Below, one piece after another: positions 7,053-14,723 of a stretch of 33,439 nucleotides of DNA. The first letter of the stretch is position 1; each line of letters begins with the position of its first letter. Origin of the DNA: Kiritimatiellia bacterium (GTDB taxonomy: Bacteria; Verrucomicrobiota; Kiritimatiellia; RFP12; UBA3636); assembly GCA_017481725.1 (NCBI GenBank), contig JAFUOX010000045.1, positions 1-33,439 on the forward strand. Direction: 5' to 3'. Made by a program: the position numbers and the translations under genes. The notes below the pieces were generated by a model. The model was not told the origin of the DNA. It searched no databases and saw nothing but the letters and a program-made list of their open reading frames with translations.

Positions 7053-9650
7053 ATGAAAGAATATGATATAATTGATAATGTTGATAAACTAAATATTGCA
7101 ATCAACAAAATGAAGGCAGCCCAAAGCATATTTGCAAACTTCTCTCAAGAGCAGGTAGATGCAATCTTTTTAGCTGCGGCATCTGCTGCTAACAAGGCCC
7201 GCATTCCTCTAGCAAAAATGGCCGTTGAGGAAACTGGTATGGGCATAGTTGAAGATAAGGTTATAAAAAACAACTATGCTGCAGAGCATATCTATAATGC
7301 ATATCGATATACAAAAACATGTGGTGTTATCGCTGAGGATGAAGCATTTGGAACTCAAACTATTGCAGAACCAATAGGCATTGTTGCTGCTGTTATCCCA
7401 ACAACAAACCCAACCTCAACAACAATTTTTAAGTGCTTGCTTGCTCTTAAGACACGCAACGCTATTATTATTTCACCACACCCACGTGCAAAGAAATGCA
7501 CCATCGCTGCGGCAAAGCTTGTTCTTGAGGCAGCAGTTGCTGCAGGTGCACCTGAGGGGATAATCGACTGGATTGATATTCCAAGCCTTGATTTAACAAA
7601 TGGCGTAATGAAGGCAGCTGATATAATTCTTGCTACTGGCGGTCCAGGAATGGTTAAGGCGGCATATTCAAGCGGCAAGCCAGCTCTAGGTGTTGGTGCA
7701 GGAAATACACCTGCTATTATTGATGAAACAGCAGATATTAAGCTCGCTGTAAATTCTATTATCCATTCAAAGACCTTCGATAATGGCATGATTTGTGCTT
7801 CTGAGCAAAGCGTTATCGTAGATGAAAAATGCTATGATGAGGTAAAGAAAGAATTTGCATATCGTGGAGCACACTTCTTAAATAAGACAGAGCTTAACAA
7901 GGTTAGAAAAACAATCATTATTGAGGGATCTCTCAATGCTAAGATTGTTGGTCAAAGTGCTGTTAAAATTGCAGAGCTTGCAGGAATCAAGGTTCCAGCT
8001 GACACAAAGCTCCTAATTGGCGAGGTTACAAAAACTGACCATACAGAGGAATTTGCACACGAAAAGCTTTCTCCTGTGCTTGCAATGTATAAGGCAAAGA
8101 ATTTTGATGCAGCATTAAAAATGGCTGAAGAGCTAGTTGCCGGTGGTGGCTATGGACACACCTCCGCTATTTACCTAAACGAAATAGCCGCAAAGGACAA
8201 GCTTGATAAATTTGCTGAACGCATGAAGACATGCCGCATTCTTTTAAATACTCCATCCTCTCATGGAGGAATCGGAGATTTGTACAACTTTAAGCTTGCT
8301 CCATCACTAACCCTTGGCTGTGGCTCATGGGGTGGAAATAGCGTAAGCGAAAATGTTGGTGTTAAGCATTTATTAAATTATAAGGTTGTAGCAAAGAGGA
8401 GAGAAAATATGCTTTGGTTCCGTGCTCCTGAAAAGGTTTATATAAAGAAGGGCTGCTTGCCTGTTGCACTTGATGAATTAAGAACTATCCGCAAGGCCAA
8501 GCGTGCATTTATCGTTACCGACGCATTCCTTTACGAAAATGGTTTTTCAAAGAGCGTTGAAGCTAAGCTTGATGAGATGGGCATTGTTCACACAACATTC
8601 TTCAATGTTGCTCCAGACCCAACCCTCGCCTGTGCTAAGGAAGGTGCAGCACAAATGCTTGCATTTAAGCCTGACACAATCATTGCCCTAGGTGGTGGTT
8701 CAGCAATGGATGCAGCAAAAATTATGTGGGTATTATATGAACATCCTGAGGCAGATTTCATGGATATGGCAATGCGTTTTATTGATATTAGAAAACGCGT
8801 TTACCAATTCCCTAAGATGGGTGAAAAGGCATATTTCATTGCAGTTCCAACTTCTGCTGGCACTGGGTCAGAGGTAACTCCATTTGCAGTTATTACAGAT
8901 GAAAGCACCGGAGTCAAATATCCACTTGCTGACTACGAGCTAATGCCTAATATGGCAATTATTGATACAGACTATCACATGTCTGCACCAAAAGGTTTGA
9001 CTGCTGCTTCTGGTATTGACGCAATAACTCATGCAGTTGAGGCTTACGCATCTATGCTTGCAACAGACTATACAGATGGTCTTGCAACAAAAGCTCTACA
9101 GGTAATTTTCAAATACCTACCACGTGCTTATGACAACGGACAAACCGATGTAGAAGCTCGCGAGAAGATGGCTAATGCTGCAACTATTGCTGGCATGGCT
9201 TTTGCAAATGCTTTTCTTGGTGTTTGCCACTCTATGGCACACAAGCTAGGAGCATTCCATCATCTTCCACATGGTGTTGCAAATGCTCTTATGATTGAAG
9301 AGGTAATTCGCTTCAATGCTGTTGAAGCACCTCCTAAGATGGGTACCTTCTCTCAATACGCATTCCCTCACACTCTTGAACGTTATGCTGAGCTAGCAAC
9401 AGCTCTTGGTGTAACTGGTTCTACAGATGAGGAAAAGCTTGAGGGACTAATCAAGCTAATTAACGAGCTAAAGAAGAAGGTAGGAATCAAGAAGTGCATT
9501 GCTGAATATGGCATTGATGAAAAAACCTTCTTGAGCACGCTTGACGAGATGGTTGAGCAAGCATTTGACGATCAATGCACCGGAGCAAATCCTCGCTATC
9601 CTTTGATGAGCGAAATTAAGCAGATGTACTTAAATGCATATTATAACTAG
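7053..9650 (+). CDS. adhE: Bifunctional acetaldehyde-CoA / alcohol dehydrogenase AdhE
   Basis: This 865-residue protein reduces acetyl-CoA to acetaldehyde and then ethanol with two NADH, regenerating NAD+ during fermentation. The N-terminal aldehyde dehydrogenase half has its nucleophilic cysteine in DNGMICASEQS (Cys248). The C-terminal half is an iron-dependent alcohol dehydrogenase with NAD-binding GGGSAMDAAK (547-556), GTGSEVTPFAV, and metal-binding histidines in DAITHAVEAY and HKLGAFHHLPHG. Length and domain order are normal for the family. I start at ATG 7053 because AGGGGG lies 7 nt upstream and the protein then begins at the conserved N-terminus. A longer frame beginning at 6990 would start upstream of the -10 box and cannot be translated from this promoter. 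AdhE normally assembles into spirosome filaments in the cytoplasm. It is monocistronic and followed by repeats. Confidence 0.97.
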   Translation: MKEYDIIDNVDKLNIAINKMKAAQSIFANFSQEQVDAIFLAAASAANKARIPLAKMAVEETGMGIVEDKVIKNNYAAEHIYNAYRYTKTCGVIAEDEAFGTQTIAEPIGIVAAVIPTTNPTSTTIFKCLLALKTRNAIIISPHPRAKKCTIAAAKLVLEAAVAAGAPEGIIDWIDIPSLDLTNGVMKAADIILATGGPGMVKAAYSSGKPALGVGAGNTPAIIDETADIKLAVNSIIHSKTFDNGMICASEQSVIVDEKCYDEVKKEFAYRGAHFLNKTELNKVRKTIIIEGSLNAKIVGQSAVKIAELAGIKVPADTKLLIGEVTKTDHTEEFAHEKLSPVLAMYKAKNFDAALKMAEELVAGGGYGHTSAIYLNEIAAKDKLDKFAERMKTCRILLNTPSSHGGIGDLYNFKLAPSLTLGCGSWGGNSVSENVGVKHLLNYKVVAKRRENMLWFRAPEKVYIKKGCLPVALDELRTIRKAKRAFIVTDAFLYENGFSKSVEAKLDEMGIVHTTFFNVAPDPTLACAKEGAAQMLAFKPDTIIALGGGSAMDAAKIMWVLYEHPEADFMDMAMRFIDIRKRVYQFPKMGEKAYFIAVPTSAGTGSEVTPFAVITDESTGVKYPLADYELMPNMAIIDTDYHMSAPKGLTAASGIDAITHAVEAYASMLATDYTDGLATKALQVIFKYLPRAYDNGQTDVEAREKMANAATIAGMAFANAFLGVCHSMAHKLGAFHHLPHGVANALMIEEVIRFNAVEAPPKMGTFSQYAFPHTLERYAELATALGVTGSTDEEKLEGLIKLINELKKKVGIKKCIAEYGIDEKTFLSTLDEMVEQAFDDQCTGANPRYPLMSEIKQMYLNAYYN

Positions 9651-9891
9651 GCGTTAATTGCGCTGTGTGCATGGTAGCTAGCGTGGTGGCTAAAAGTGCG
9701 AAGGGGAAGGGACGCAGAGAGCGCAAAGGACGCGGAGGTGCGCTGAATTAGTGAATAACTAATAGTGAATAATGAATAATTAAGGTAAAAAATATTTGAG
9801 GTGCACGCTGGGGTGCTTTGCACGCACACATTGCGCAAAACTCTTATTTCATAAAGACGATTTGACGATTGAACAGGCAGTTTAGCGCTTA

Positions 9892-9982
9892 CGGGACCTT
9901 GGGGACATTGGAGACAAATTTTTTAAGCGCTAGAAATTCTTGCTCTCCCGTCGCCAAAGTCCCCTATGTCCTCAATGTCCCC
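9892..9982. repeat. GGGGAC-type long hairpin, copy A1 (left arm shortened)
   Basis: The left arm 9892-9915 and right arm 9950-9982 are imperfect inverted repeats built of GGGGACA-like heptads. They enclose an AT-rich loop containing AAGCGCT and TCTTGCTCTCC, which is shared with the other two copies. Confidence 0.75.
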
Positions 9983-10243
9983 ATCAAAACTTGAGAGCAA
10001 TAAATAAAATCGTGCTGCACATATTTGACGTAAGCGTGATTCCTAAAAGTGCGAAGGGGAAGGGACGCAGTGGGCGCAAATGACGCTGGGGTGCGCTGAA
10101 TTAGTGAATAACTAATAGTGAATAACGAATAATTAAGGTAAAAATATTTAAAGTGTGTGCTGGGGTGCTTTGCACGCACACATTGCGCAAAACTCTTATT
10201 TCATAAAGACGATTTGACGATTGAACAGGCAGTTTAGCGCTTA

Positions 10244-10344
10244 GGGGACAATGGGGACACAGGAGACCTTGGGGACAAATTTATTTAAGCGCTAGAAAAT
10301 CTTGCTCTCCCGTCGCCAAGGTCCCCTATGTCCTCATTGTCCCC
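10244..10344. repeat. GGGGAC-type long hairpin, copy A2
   Basis: Arms 10244-10276 and 10312-10344 are 33 nt each and identical at 29 positions after reverse complementing. The loop is about 35 nt and is shared with copies A1 and A3. The element resembles a REP/MITE-type palindromic repeat; no transposase is in the window. Confidence 0.85.
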
Positions 10345-10369
10345 ACCTAAACTTGAGAGCAATATATAT

Positions 10370-10680
10370 GTGTGCTTAACTGGGGTGTAGGACGTCCTCG
10401 TGCTGCAGAATTAGTGAATAGTGAATAATGAATAATGAATAGATCAGGTAAAAAAAATATATAATAGGGCAGCATGGCGTCCCCGCCTTGCTGAATTTTT
10501 AATATTTCCACCGCATATATTGCTTCGCACCGCTTCATAGCGCTTCGCGCTGCTTCATCTAAATTCGGACACGAATTTAGGCTGTTGTCCCCGTGCTGCA
10601 CAGGTTTGACGTAAGCGTGGTGGCTAAAAGTGCGAAGAAGGGACGCAGAGGCGCTGAGCACGCAGAGGGCGCTAGGCTTG
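10370..10680. other. Gene-free repeat-derived DNA
   Basis: This stretch holds a GTGAATAATGAATAATG array (about 10413-10440), short GCTTCGCGCTGCTTC-like inverted repeats (about 10515-10560), another copy of CTAAAAGTGCGAA (10624-10636) and an ACGCAGAGG stretch. Open frames here come from repetitive composition. I see no gene. Confidence 0.6.
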
Positions 10681-10681
10681 T

Positions 10682-10750
10682 GTGGTGGTGTGCGTGGTGG
10701 TGTGCGTGGTGGTGTGCGTGGTGGTGTGCGTGGTGGTGTGCGTGGTGTGG
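10682..10750. repeat. 12-bp minisatellite
   Basis: Five perfect copies of GTGGTGGTGTGC (10682-10741) are followed by a partial unit. The overlapping open frames made of HHA/GVR-type repeats are artefacts of this array. Confidence 0.95.
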
Positions 10751-10760
10751 CGTTAGTGCG

Positions 10761-10836
10761 CACATTAGCGCTTGTTGTTGCCTTGTCTTATTGCGAAATC
10801 TTCGAAGCAATAATGCAACTGCCAAGCGCTAATGTG
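10761..10836. repeat. Nested hairpin element B1
   Basis: The outer arms CACATTAGCGCTTG (10761-10774) and CAAGCGCTAATGTG (10823-10836) pair perfectly over 14 bp. Inside are GTTGC/GCAAC and TTATTGC/GCAATAA arms around a loop with TTCGAA. The same outer-stem plus inner TTGC/GCAA layout recurs at 21274 and 33191. Confidence 0.85.
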
Positions 10837-10970
10837 TACGACCCACCAAGTCTATTGAGAAAACAAGTGTAAAGCACGTGATGGCTAGAATTGCGAGTGT
10901 ATTGTGGATAAGCGGTGTCCCGCCACTTCTCCACACTCTTTTCACACAAAAAAATCTTATCTCTAGATGA

Positions 10971-11000
10971 AAAAAGCGTGCTGAGAACAGCACGCTTTTT
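10971..11000. terminator. Rho-independent terminator (bidirectional), 3' of perR
   Basis: AAAAAGCGTGCTG and CAGCACGCTTTTT form a 13-bp stem around AGAA. It starts 2 nt after the perR stop codon and gives a T-tract on either strand. Confidence 0.9.
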
Positions 11001-11001
11001 G

Positions 11002-11400
11002 TTATTTGCAGTTATGACAGGTTCCTATCAGAACTACTTGAATTTCATCTACATTACCGATCTCGTGATGCGATTGATTTGTGGCAATGTGTGGGGCATC
11101 AATATCAATCACCCTGCCACATTTTCGGCACCAGAAATGCCCGTGCTCACTAATATCAGCATCAAAACGCATATCGCCTTCACAAATTGGGATTTGCTTT
11201 ACTAGACCAATATCACATAGCATACGCAATGTATTATACACAGTGGTACGCGATAATGCGGGCATTTGAGGATGGAGTGCAGAATAAACCATTTCTGCTG
11301 ATGGGTGTGTCTTCTGTGCAAGGAGATAATCATATATGCAAATACGTGGTGTAGAAGCAGGCACACCCTTTCTTCTAAGAACCTCTTTTATTCGTTCCAT
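11002..11400 (-). CDS. perR: PerR-like Fur-family peroxide sensor/repressor
   Basis: This 132-residue protein has the Fur fold: an N-terminal winged helix (THPSAEMVYSALHPQMPALSRTTVYNTLRML) and a C-terminal dimerisation domain. Structural zinc ligands are CRKC (91-94) and CHNC (128-131). The regulatory metal ligands of B. subtilis PerR (H37, D85, H91, H93, D104) align with H32, D80 (RFD), H86, H88 and D99 here, so the set appears complete. PerR rather than Fur is supported by aspartate at the D85/D104 positions and by the neighbouring rubrerythrin gene. GGAGG precedes the ATG. It lies 84 nt downstream of rbr on the same strand, so it may be co-transcribed and autoregulated through the rbr promoter. 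Confidence 0.85.
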   Translation of the reverse strand: MERIKEVLRRKGVPASTPRICIYDYLLAQKTHPSAEMVYSALHPQMPALSRTTVYNTLRMLCDIGLVKQIPICEGDMRFDADISEHGHFWCRKCGRVIDIDAPHIATNQSHHEIGNVDEIQVVLIGTCHNCK

Positions 11401-11431
11401 ATATTATCCTCCGAAGGCACAAGAGATAGAT

Positions 11432-11459
11432 GCAGCCACCAATAAATTATGGTGGCTGC
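11432..11459. terminator. Hairpin between rbr and perR (attenuator or weak terminator)
   Basis: GCAGCCACCA and TGGTGGCTGC form a 10-bp stem around AT-rich ATAAATTA. No strong T-tract follows on the minus strand, so partial termination, giving more rbr than perR transcript, or mRNA end protection is more likely than full termination. Confidence 0.55.
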
Positions 11460-11484
11460 CATTTGGGTTATTATTAAGCTTATC

Positions 11485-12036
11485 TTACTTAAAGTAGCGG
11501 TTTAGTAGGCCTTCGAAAGCTGCACCGTGGCGAGCTTCATCCTTGCACATCTCATGAACTGTGTCATGAACTGCATCATAGCCTAGCTCCTTAGCACGCT
11601 TTGCAAGCATTAGCTTACCTTCGCAAGCGCCCTGCTCTGCATCAACGCGCATCTGTAGGTTTGTCTTTGTGCAAGGAGCAACAACCTCACCTAGTAGCTC
11701 AGCAAACTTAGCTGCGTGCTCAGCCTCTTCGATAGCGATGCGCTTATAAGCCTCTGCAACCTCAGGATAGCCCTCGCGGTCAGCCTGACGGCTCATTGCT
11801 AGGTACATACCAACCTCTGTGCACTCGCCCATAAAGTTCTGCTTTAGACCTTCTACAACCTCTGCATCTAGATCTTTAGCAACGCCAACACGGTGCTCAT
11901 CAGCCCATACCTTCTTAGCTGAGCTCTCTTCTACTACATTGAACTTAGCTGCTGGAGCTTTGCACTGTGGGCAAGCCTCTGGTGCTTCATCGCCCATGTG
12001 AACATAACCGCAGATAGAACATACATACTTTTTCAT
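11485..12036 (-). CDS. rbr: Reverse-type rubrerythrin (NADH peroxidase component)
   Basis: This 183-residue protein has its rubredoxin domain at the N-terminus (C6-x-x-C9 and C22-x-x-C25, residues 1-37) and the diiron ferritin-like four-helix domain after it. The diiron motifs are visible in [20 protein letters not shown] and [10 protein letters not shown]. This order is opposite to classical rubrerythrin and matches the reverse rubrerythrins of clostridia, which reduce hydrogen peroxide (and oxygen) using electrons from NADH via reductases and are PerR-controlled. AAGGAG lies upstream of the ATG. The protein should be cytosolic and marks the organism as a strict anaerobe facing oxygen exposure. 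Confidence 0.95.
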   Translation of the reverse strand: MKKYVCSICGYVHMGDEAPEACPQCKAPAAKFNVVEESSAKKVWADEHRVGVAKDLDAEVVEGLKQNFMGECTEVGMYLAMSRQADREGYPEVAEAYKRIAIEEAEHAAKFAELLGEVVAPCTKTNLQMRVDAEQGACEGKLMLAKRAKELGYDAVHDTVHEMCKDEARHGAAFEGLLNRYFK

Positions 12037-12085
12037 AATTATTCTCCTTAATGATATTTGTGTATTTTTTAAAATAAATTCTATT

Positions 12086-12100
12086 TTGTACTCATTACAA
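12086..12100. promoter_or_regulatory. Putative PerR operator at the rbr start site
   Basis: TTGTA-N5-TACAA is an inverted repeat just downstream of the rbr -10 box, overlapping the expected start of transcription. Its position suits repression. It is shorter than the classical 15-bp Per box, so assignment to PerR is inferred from context. Confidence 0.45.
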
Positions 12101-12105
12101 ATTAG

Positions 12106-12135
12106 ATATTACTACAAAACAGGTACTCAATGCAA
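12106..12135 (-). promoter_or_regulatory. rbr promoter
   Basis: On the minus strand, TTGCAT (12130-12135) and TAATAT (12106-12111) are 18 bp apart. The start of transcription is predicted near 12099, about 63 nt before the ATG. Confidence 0.65.
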
Positions 12136-12157
12136 GTGTTTTTTTAATATTTAAAAT

Positions 12158-12514
12158 TTATTTCTCAATTATGCTTATTCGGTCACCAATGTGTATTCCA
12201 GCAAAAGCAGAAGCTCCACCATCCATTGGAGACATTGCTTCAAGCGTAATAGATGCCTTGCTGCCACCAAATAGCATGCGCCAAGGTGAAACATTATATT
12301 CAATACACAATACTGTGCCACATTTATCCAAGAATACAACATCTATTGCAAATCGCATAAACCATGTGTGAACACTGCCACATTTTGGAATGACCATAAT
12401 GCGATTCCGTGGATAGGTCTTGCGTCCAAGCAACCCAACACCACGCTCAAAAAAAGTGGCAGCATAATCACACTGCCACTTTTTATCTTCAAACTGAAGA
12501 ATATACTCTCTCAA
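12158..12514 (-). CDS. DUF192 family protein
   Basis: This 118-residue protein has the DUF192 signature order: ERGVGLLGRK, the block VHTWFMRFAIDVVFLD, and SPMDGGASAFAGIHIGDRI near the C-terminus. The biochemical role of the family is not established. The start is TTG at 12514, with AGGTG 5 nt upstream and no better in-frame ATG. It follows the acyltransferase gene by 8 nt and is probably translated from the same mRNA. No signal peptide is seen, although many relatives are exported. Confidence 0.85.
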   Translation of the reverse strand: MREYILQFEDKKWQCDYAATFFERGVGLLGRKTYPRNRIMVIPKCGSVHTWFMRFAIDVVFLDKCGTVLCIEYNVSPWRMLFGGSKASITLEAMSPMDGGASAFAGIHIGDRISIIEK

Positions 12515-12522
12515 GCAAACAC

Positions 12523-14340
12523 CTATTCTAAGCCATGATACTTACAAAAAGCATCATCAGCTTCATCACCCATATAACGCCTGCGAGTGCGCTTATCTGT
12601 CTTGCGTAAATCGATTAAAATCAATCCATCTACTACGTCAGAAAACTCCTCGTCCAAATTGAATGCAAGAATTTTTCCGCCTAATTTTAGATATTGCTTA
12701 ATCAAAACAGGAATACTCTTGCGATCATCCTCAATATCCTGAATTAGAGTAGAAACATCATCAACAGATGCAATAATTTCCTCGAAATCTGGATTTACCC
12801 ATTCCTCACGCTTCTTCATGCGTGCTGGTTTGTTGCGAGGCTTTACCAAATGAGCCAAATCATTTGCAAAATTTGACAACTCAAGAGAACGCAAAAGCAT
12901 ATTTCTAGAGGTATCCTTGTAATCTGCTGTAATACTTACAGGACCAAATAAATTTACATATTGAGGATTACGAGAAATAAACATACCAATGCCCTTCCAC
13001 AAATAGAGCAATGGCTGAAATGCCTTTTGATATTCAGGTTGAACAAATGAACGACCCAACTCTATGCCCGGAAGAATTTTTTCTGTTAATGACTCGTCAA
13101 ACTTAAATAATGTATGGGTGTAAAGACCTGAAGGACCAAATTTTTTACAAATTTCATCAGCCAATCCCAACCGATAAGCACCAACAATTTCCTTTGCCTT
13201 TGCATTCCAAATAAACAAATGCAAATACTGTGCATCATAGACATCAGTATCCTTTTCTAAGCCAGTGCCTTCACCTACTGAGCGGAATGTTATTTCACGC
13301 AAACGAGAAAGCTCACGCATAATTGCGGACTCTGTGCCAAGCTTTGAGATATAGACCTCTAAATCACCGCCTGTAAACAAATGCGCCTCTGGAGCAAATG
13401 CCTTAATTTCTGCCTCTATTGCCTCTGCAGGTGTTTCTTCAATAATTGGCTGGTGCTTAATTGTTTTTGGCTTTGACTTCTTAAACAAACAGAATCTTTT
13501 CTTTTTGCCATCAAAGCGACCCTCTAGAGAATATGAGCGAAGGCGTAGATACTTCATCAAATCCTCATCGGATTCATATTTTTTAATCTCTGAAGGAAGA
13601 ACAGGAGCACCAATAGCCACCTCAAAAGTCATCTTGCGCTTATTTGCAACCATGGAAGGAAGCATTACCGTGCGAAGGCGAGGATGAATAAGACCTGCCA
13701 TTTGGAAGCGAGCAGGGTTAGCCCCAGCAAAATACATAGGTATAACTGTGGCTCCTGTTTTACGAATGATTCCACCAATTGTATCCTGCCACTTAGGATC
13801 ACGAATGCGGCGACTCTTCAAATCAATGCTTGAAACTTCGCCAGAAGGGAAAACGCCTAAAATGTGACCTTCCTTCACCCATTTCATTGTTTCCATTAAT
13901 GGACGGACATTCTTTTTTGCAGCTTGCTGTGAGCCAAACACATCAACGCCAATAAAGTTTCCACGCATTTCTGGCACCATTTCTAAGATATAATTTACCA
14001 GCACCTTATAGTCTGGACGTACCTTATTAAGGATACTCATAAGAACAACGCCCTCAATGCCTCCGAAAGGATGGTTTGCGACGACAACAACTGGACCAGT
14101 TTTAGGGATTCGTGCCAAATCTTCTTCTGAAAGATTTACCTTAACATTCATGCCTTCAAGAATGCGATCAGAGAAGCATTGCCCCTCACGCTCTTCTATA
14201 GATCTTCCTTCTGACACAATTCTGTTAAGCTTATTTAATCTTACAAGATGCTCAACAAAACCACGCACAAATACATTTTTGATTCCTAGAGGAGATGATT
14301 CTGGATTCAAATGAAAAACCTTCTCATATTTTCTCTTCAT
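12523..14340 (-). CDS. Two-domain acyltransferase: PlsC-like O-acyltransferase + OlsB-like N-acyltransferase (OlsF-like)
   Basis: This protein has 605 residues. Residues 20-260 are a PlsC/lysophospholipid acyltransferase-like domain, with NHPFGG at 89-94 in place of the usual NHxxxxD block and a second motif FPSGE at 164-168. After a lysine/glutamate-rich linker (about 275-315), residues 325-500 resemble the acyl-ACP-dependent N-acyltransferase (OlsB/haemolysin-type GNAT) family: RELSRLREITFRSVGEGTG, EIVGAYRLG, and ELGRSFVQPEYQ. In OlsF of Serratia the same two activities are fused and make ornithine lipids: the OlsB-like part N-acylates the amino acid and the OlsA-like part adds the second acyl chain. 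The amino acid used here is unknown; ornithine, glycine or serine lipids are all possible. AGGAAGAG precedes the ATG. Confidence 0.8.
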   Translation of the reverse strand: MKRKYEKVFHLNPESSPLGIKNVFVRGFVEHLVRLNKLNRIVSEGRSIEEREGQCFSDRILEGMNVKVNLSEEDLARIPKTGPVVVVANHPFGGIEGVVLMSILNKVRPDYKVLVNYILEMVPEMRGNFIGVDVFGSQQAAKKNVRPLMETMKWVKEGHILGVFPSGEVSSIDLKSRRIRDPKWQDTIGGIIRKTGATVIPMYFAGANPARFQMAGLIHPRLRTVMLPSMVANKRKMTFEVAIGAPVLPSEIKKYESDEDLMKYLRLRSYSLEGRFDGKKKRFCLFKKSKPKTIKHQPIIEETPAEAIEAEIKAFAPEAHLFTGGDLEVYISKLGTESAIMRELSRLREITFRSVGEGTGLEKDTDVYDAQYLHLFIWNAKAKEIVGAYRLGLADEICKKFGPSGLYTHTLFKFDESLTEKILPGIELGRSFVQPEYQKAFQPLLYLWKGIGMFISRNPQYVNLFGPVSITADYKDTSRNMLLRSLELSNFANDLAHLVKPRNKPARMKKREEWVNPDFEEIIASVDDVSTLIQDIEDDRKSIPVLIKQYLKLGGKILAFNLDEEFSDVVDGLILIDLRKTDKRTRRRYMGDEADDAFCKYHGLE

Positions 14341-14412
14341 TGGTTACTCTTCCTAAAAATGGTTAATTATAAATGTTTAATTAAATATAAGCACAAACTC
14401 AAATTTAATTAC

Positions 14413-14442
14413 ATTTTACACTAAACCACTTAAAAAAAACAA
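14413..14442 (-). promoter_or_regulatory. Promoter of the acyltransferase-DUF192 operon
   Basis: On the minus strand, TTGTTT (14437-14442) and TAAAAT (14413-14418) have an 18-bp spacer, about 70 nt upstream of the ATG. Confidence 0.5.
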
Positions 14443-14616
14443 GCAATTTCGCATTTTTGGCAATTTAGTAAGATTTAGGGCATCTTTCTCTTGTGTTTCT
14501 GAATGTTTTTAGACATATTCTACAAAAAAAATCTACACACTCTACATTACTGGGGTTAAAATAAAAAAAACAGAGCCAACAAGCACCTAAAAACGTAAAT
14601 TTATGAGCATTTTCTC

Positions 14617-14646
14617 TTGAATGCTTATTTAATAATATGTTATCAT
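14617..14646 (+). promoter_or_regulatory. ompA promoter
   Basis: TTGAAT (14617-14622) and TATCAT (14641-14646) are separated by 18 bp, which would give a leader of about 70 nt before the GTG start. Confidence 0.5.
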
Positions 14647-14723
14647 AAAAAGCAATTAAGTGGAGTAAACTTTTAGTAAAATTAAACAAAAGAAACAATT
14701 CGAAATATTTCGGAGGATAAATC

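Larger units (their letters stand above)
9683..10367. repeat. Tandem duplication of a ~353-bp intergenic repeat module
   Basis: Two direct copies lie at about 9683-10006 and 10036-10367. Matching landmarks are offset by 353-361 bp: CTAAAAGTGCGAA at 9690 and 10043, a shared segment with CATAAAGACGATTTGACG near 9848 and 10203, and a GAGAGCAA end. Each copy holds, in order, an ACGCAG-rich stretch, an AT-rich GTGAATAA array, a conserved middle and a GGGGAC hairpin. No protein-coding potential is credible. Confidence 0.85.
14341..14723. other. Divergent intergenic region with two promoters
   Basis: This AT-rich, gene-free stretch separates the divergent acyltransferase and ompA genes. It contains one candidate promoter for each direction (listed separately). 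A 77-codon minus-strand frame at 14465-14698 lacks a ribosome binding site and family features, so I do not call it. Confidence 0.6.

Noticed and set aside
7355..7789. 144-residue minus-strand frame inside adhE
   Set aside because: It is a shadow of the well-supported adhE coding frame.
10682..10750. CRISPR-like array
   Set aside because: The 12-bp units are contiguous with no spacers and no cas genes are present.
10347..10872. Several histidine- or glycine/valine-rich frames on both strands
   Set aside because: They are translations of the 12-bp GTGGTGGTGTGC array and flanking repeats, with no ribosome binding sites.
14465..14698. 77-codon minus-strand frame in the acyltransferase-ompA intergenic region
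   Set aside because: It overlaps the ompA promoter, lacks a ribosome binding site and shows no family features.
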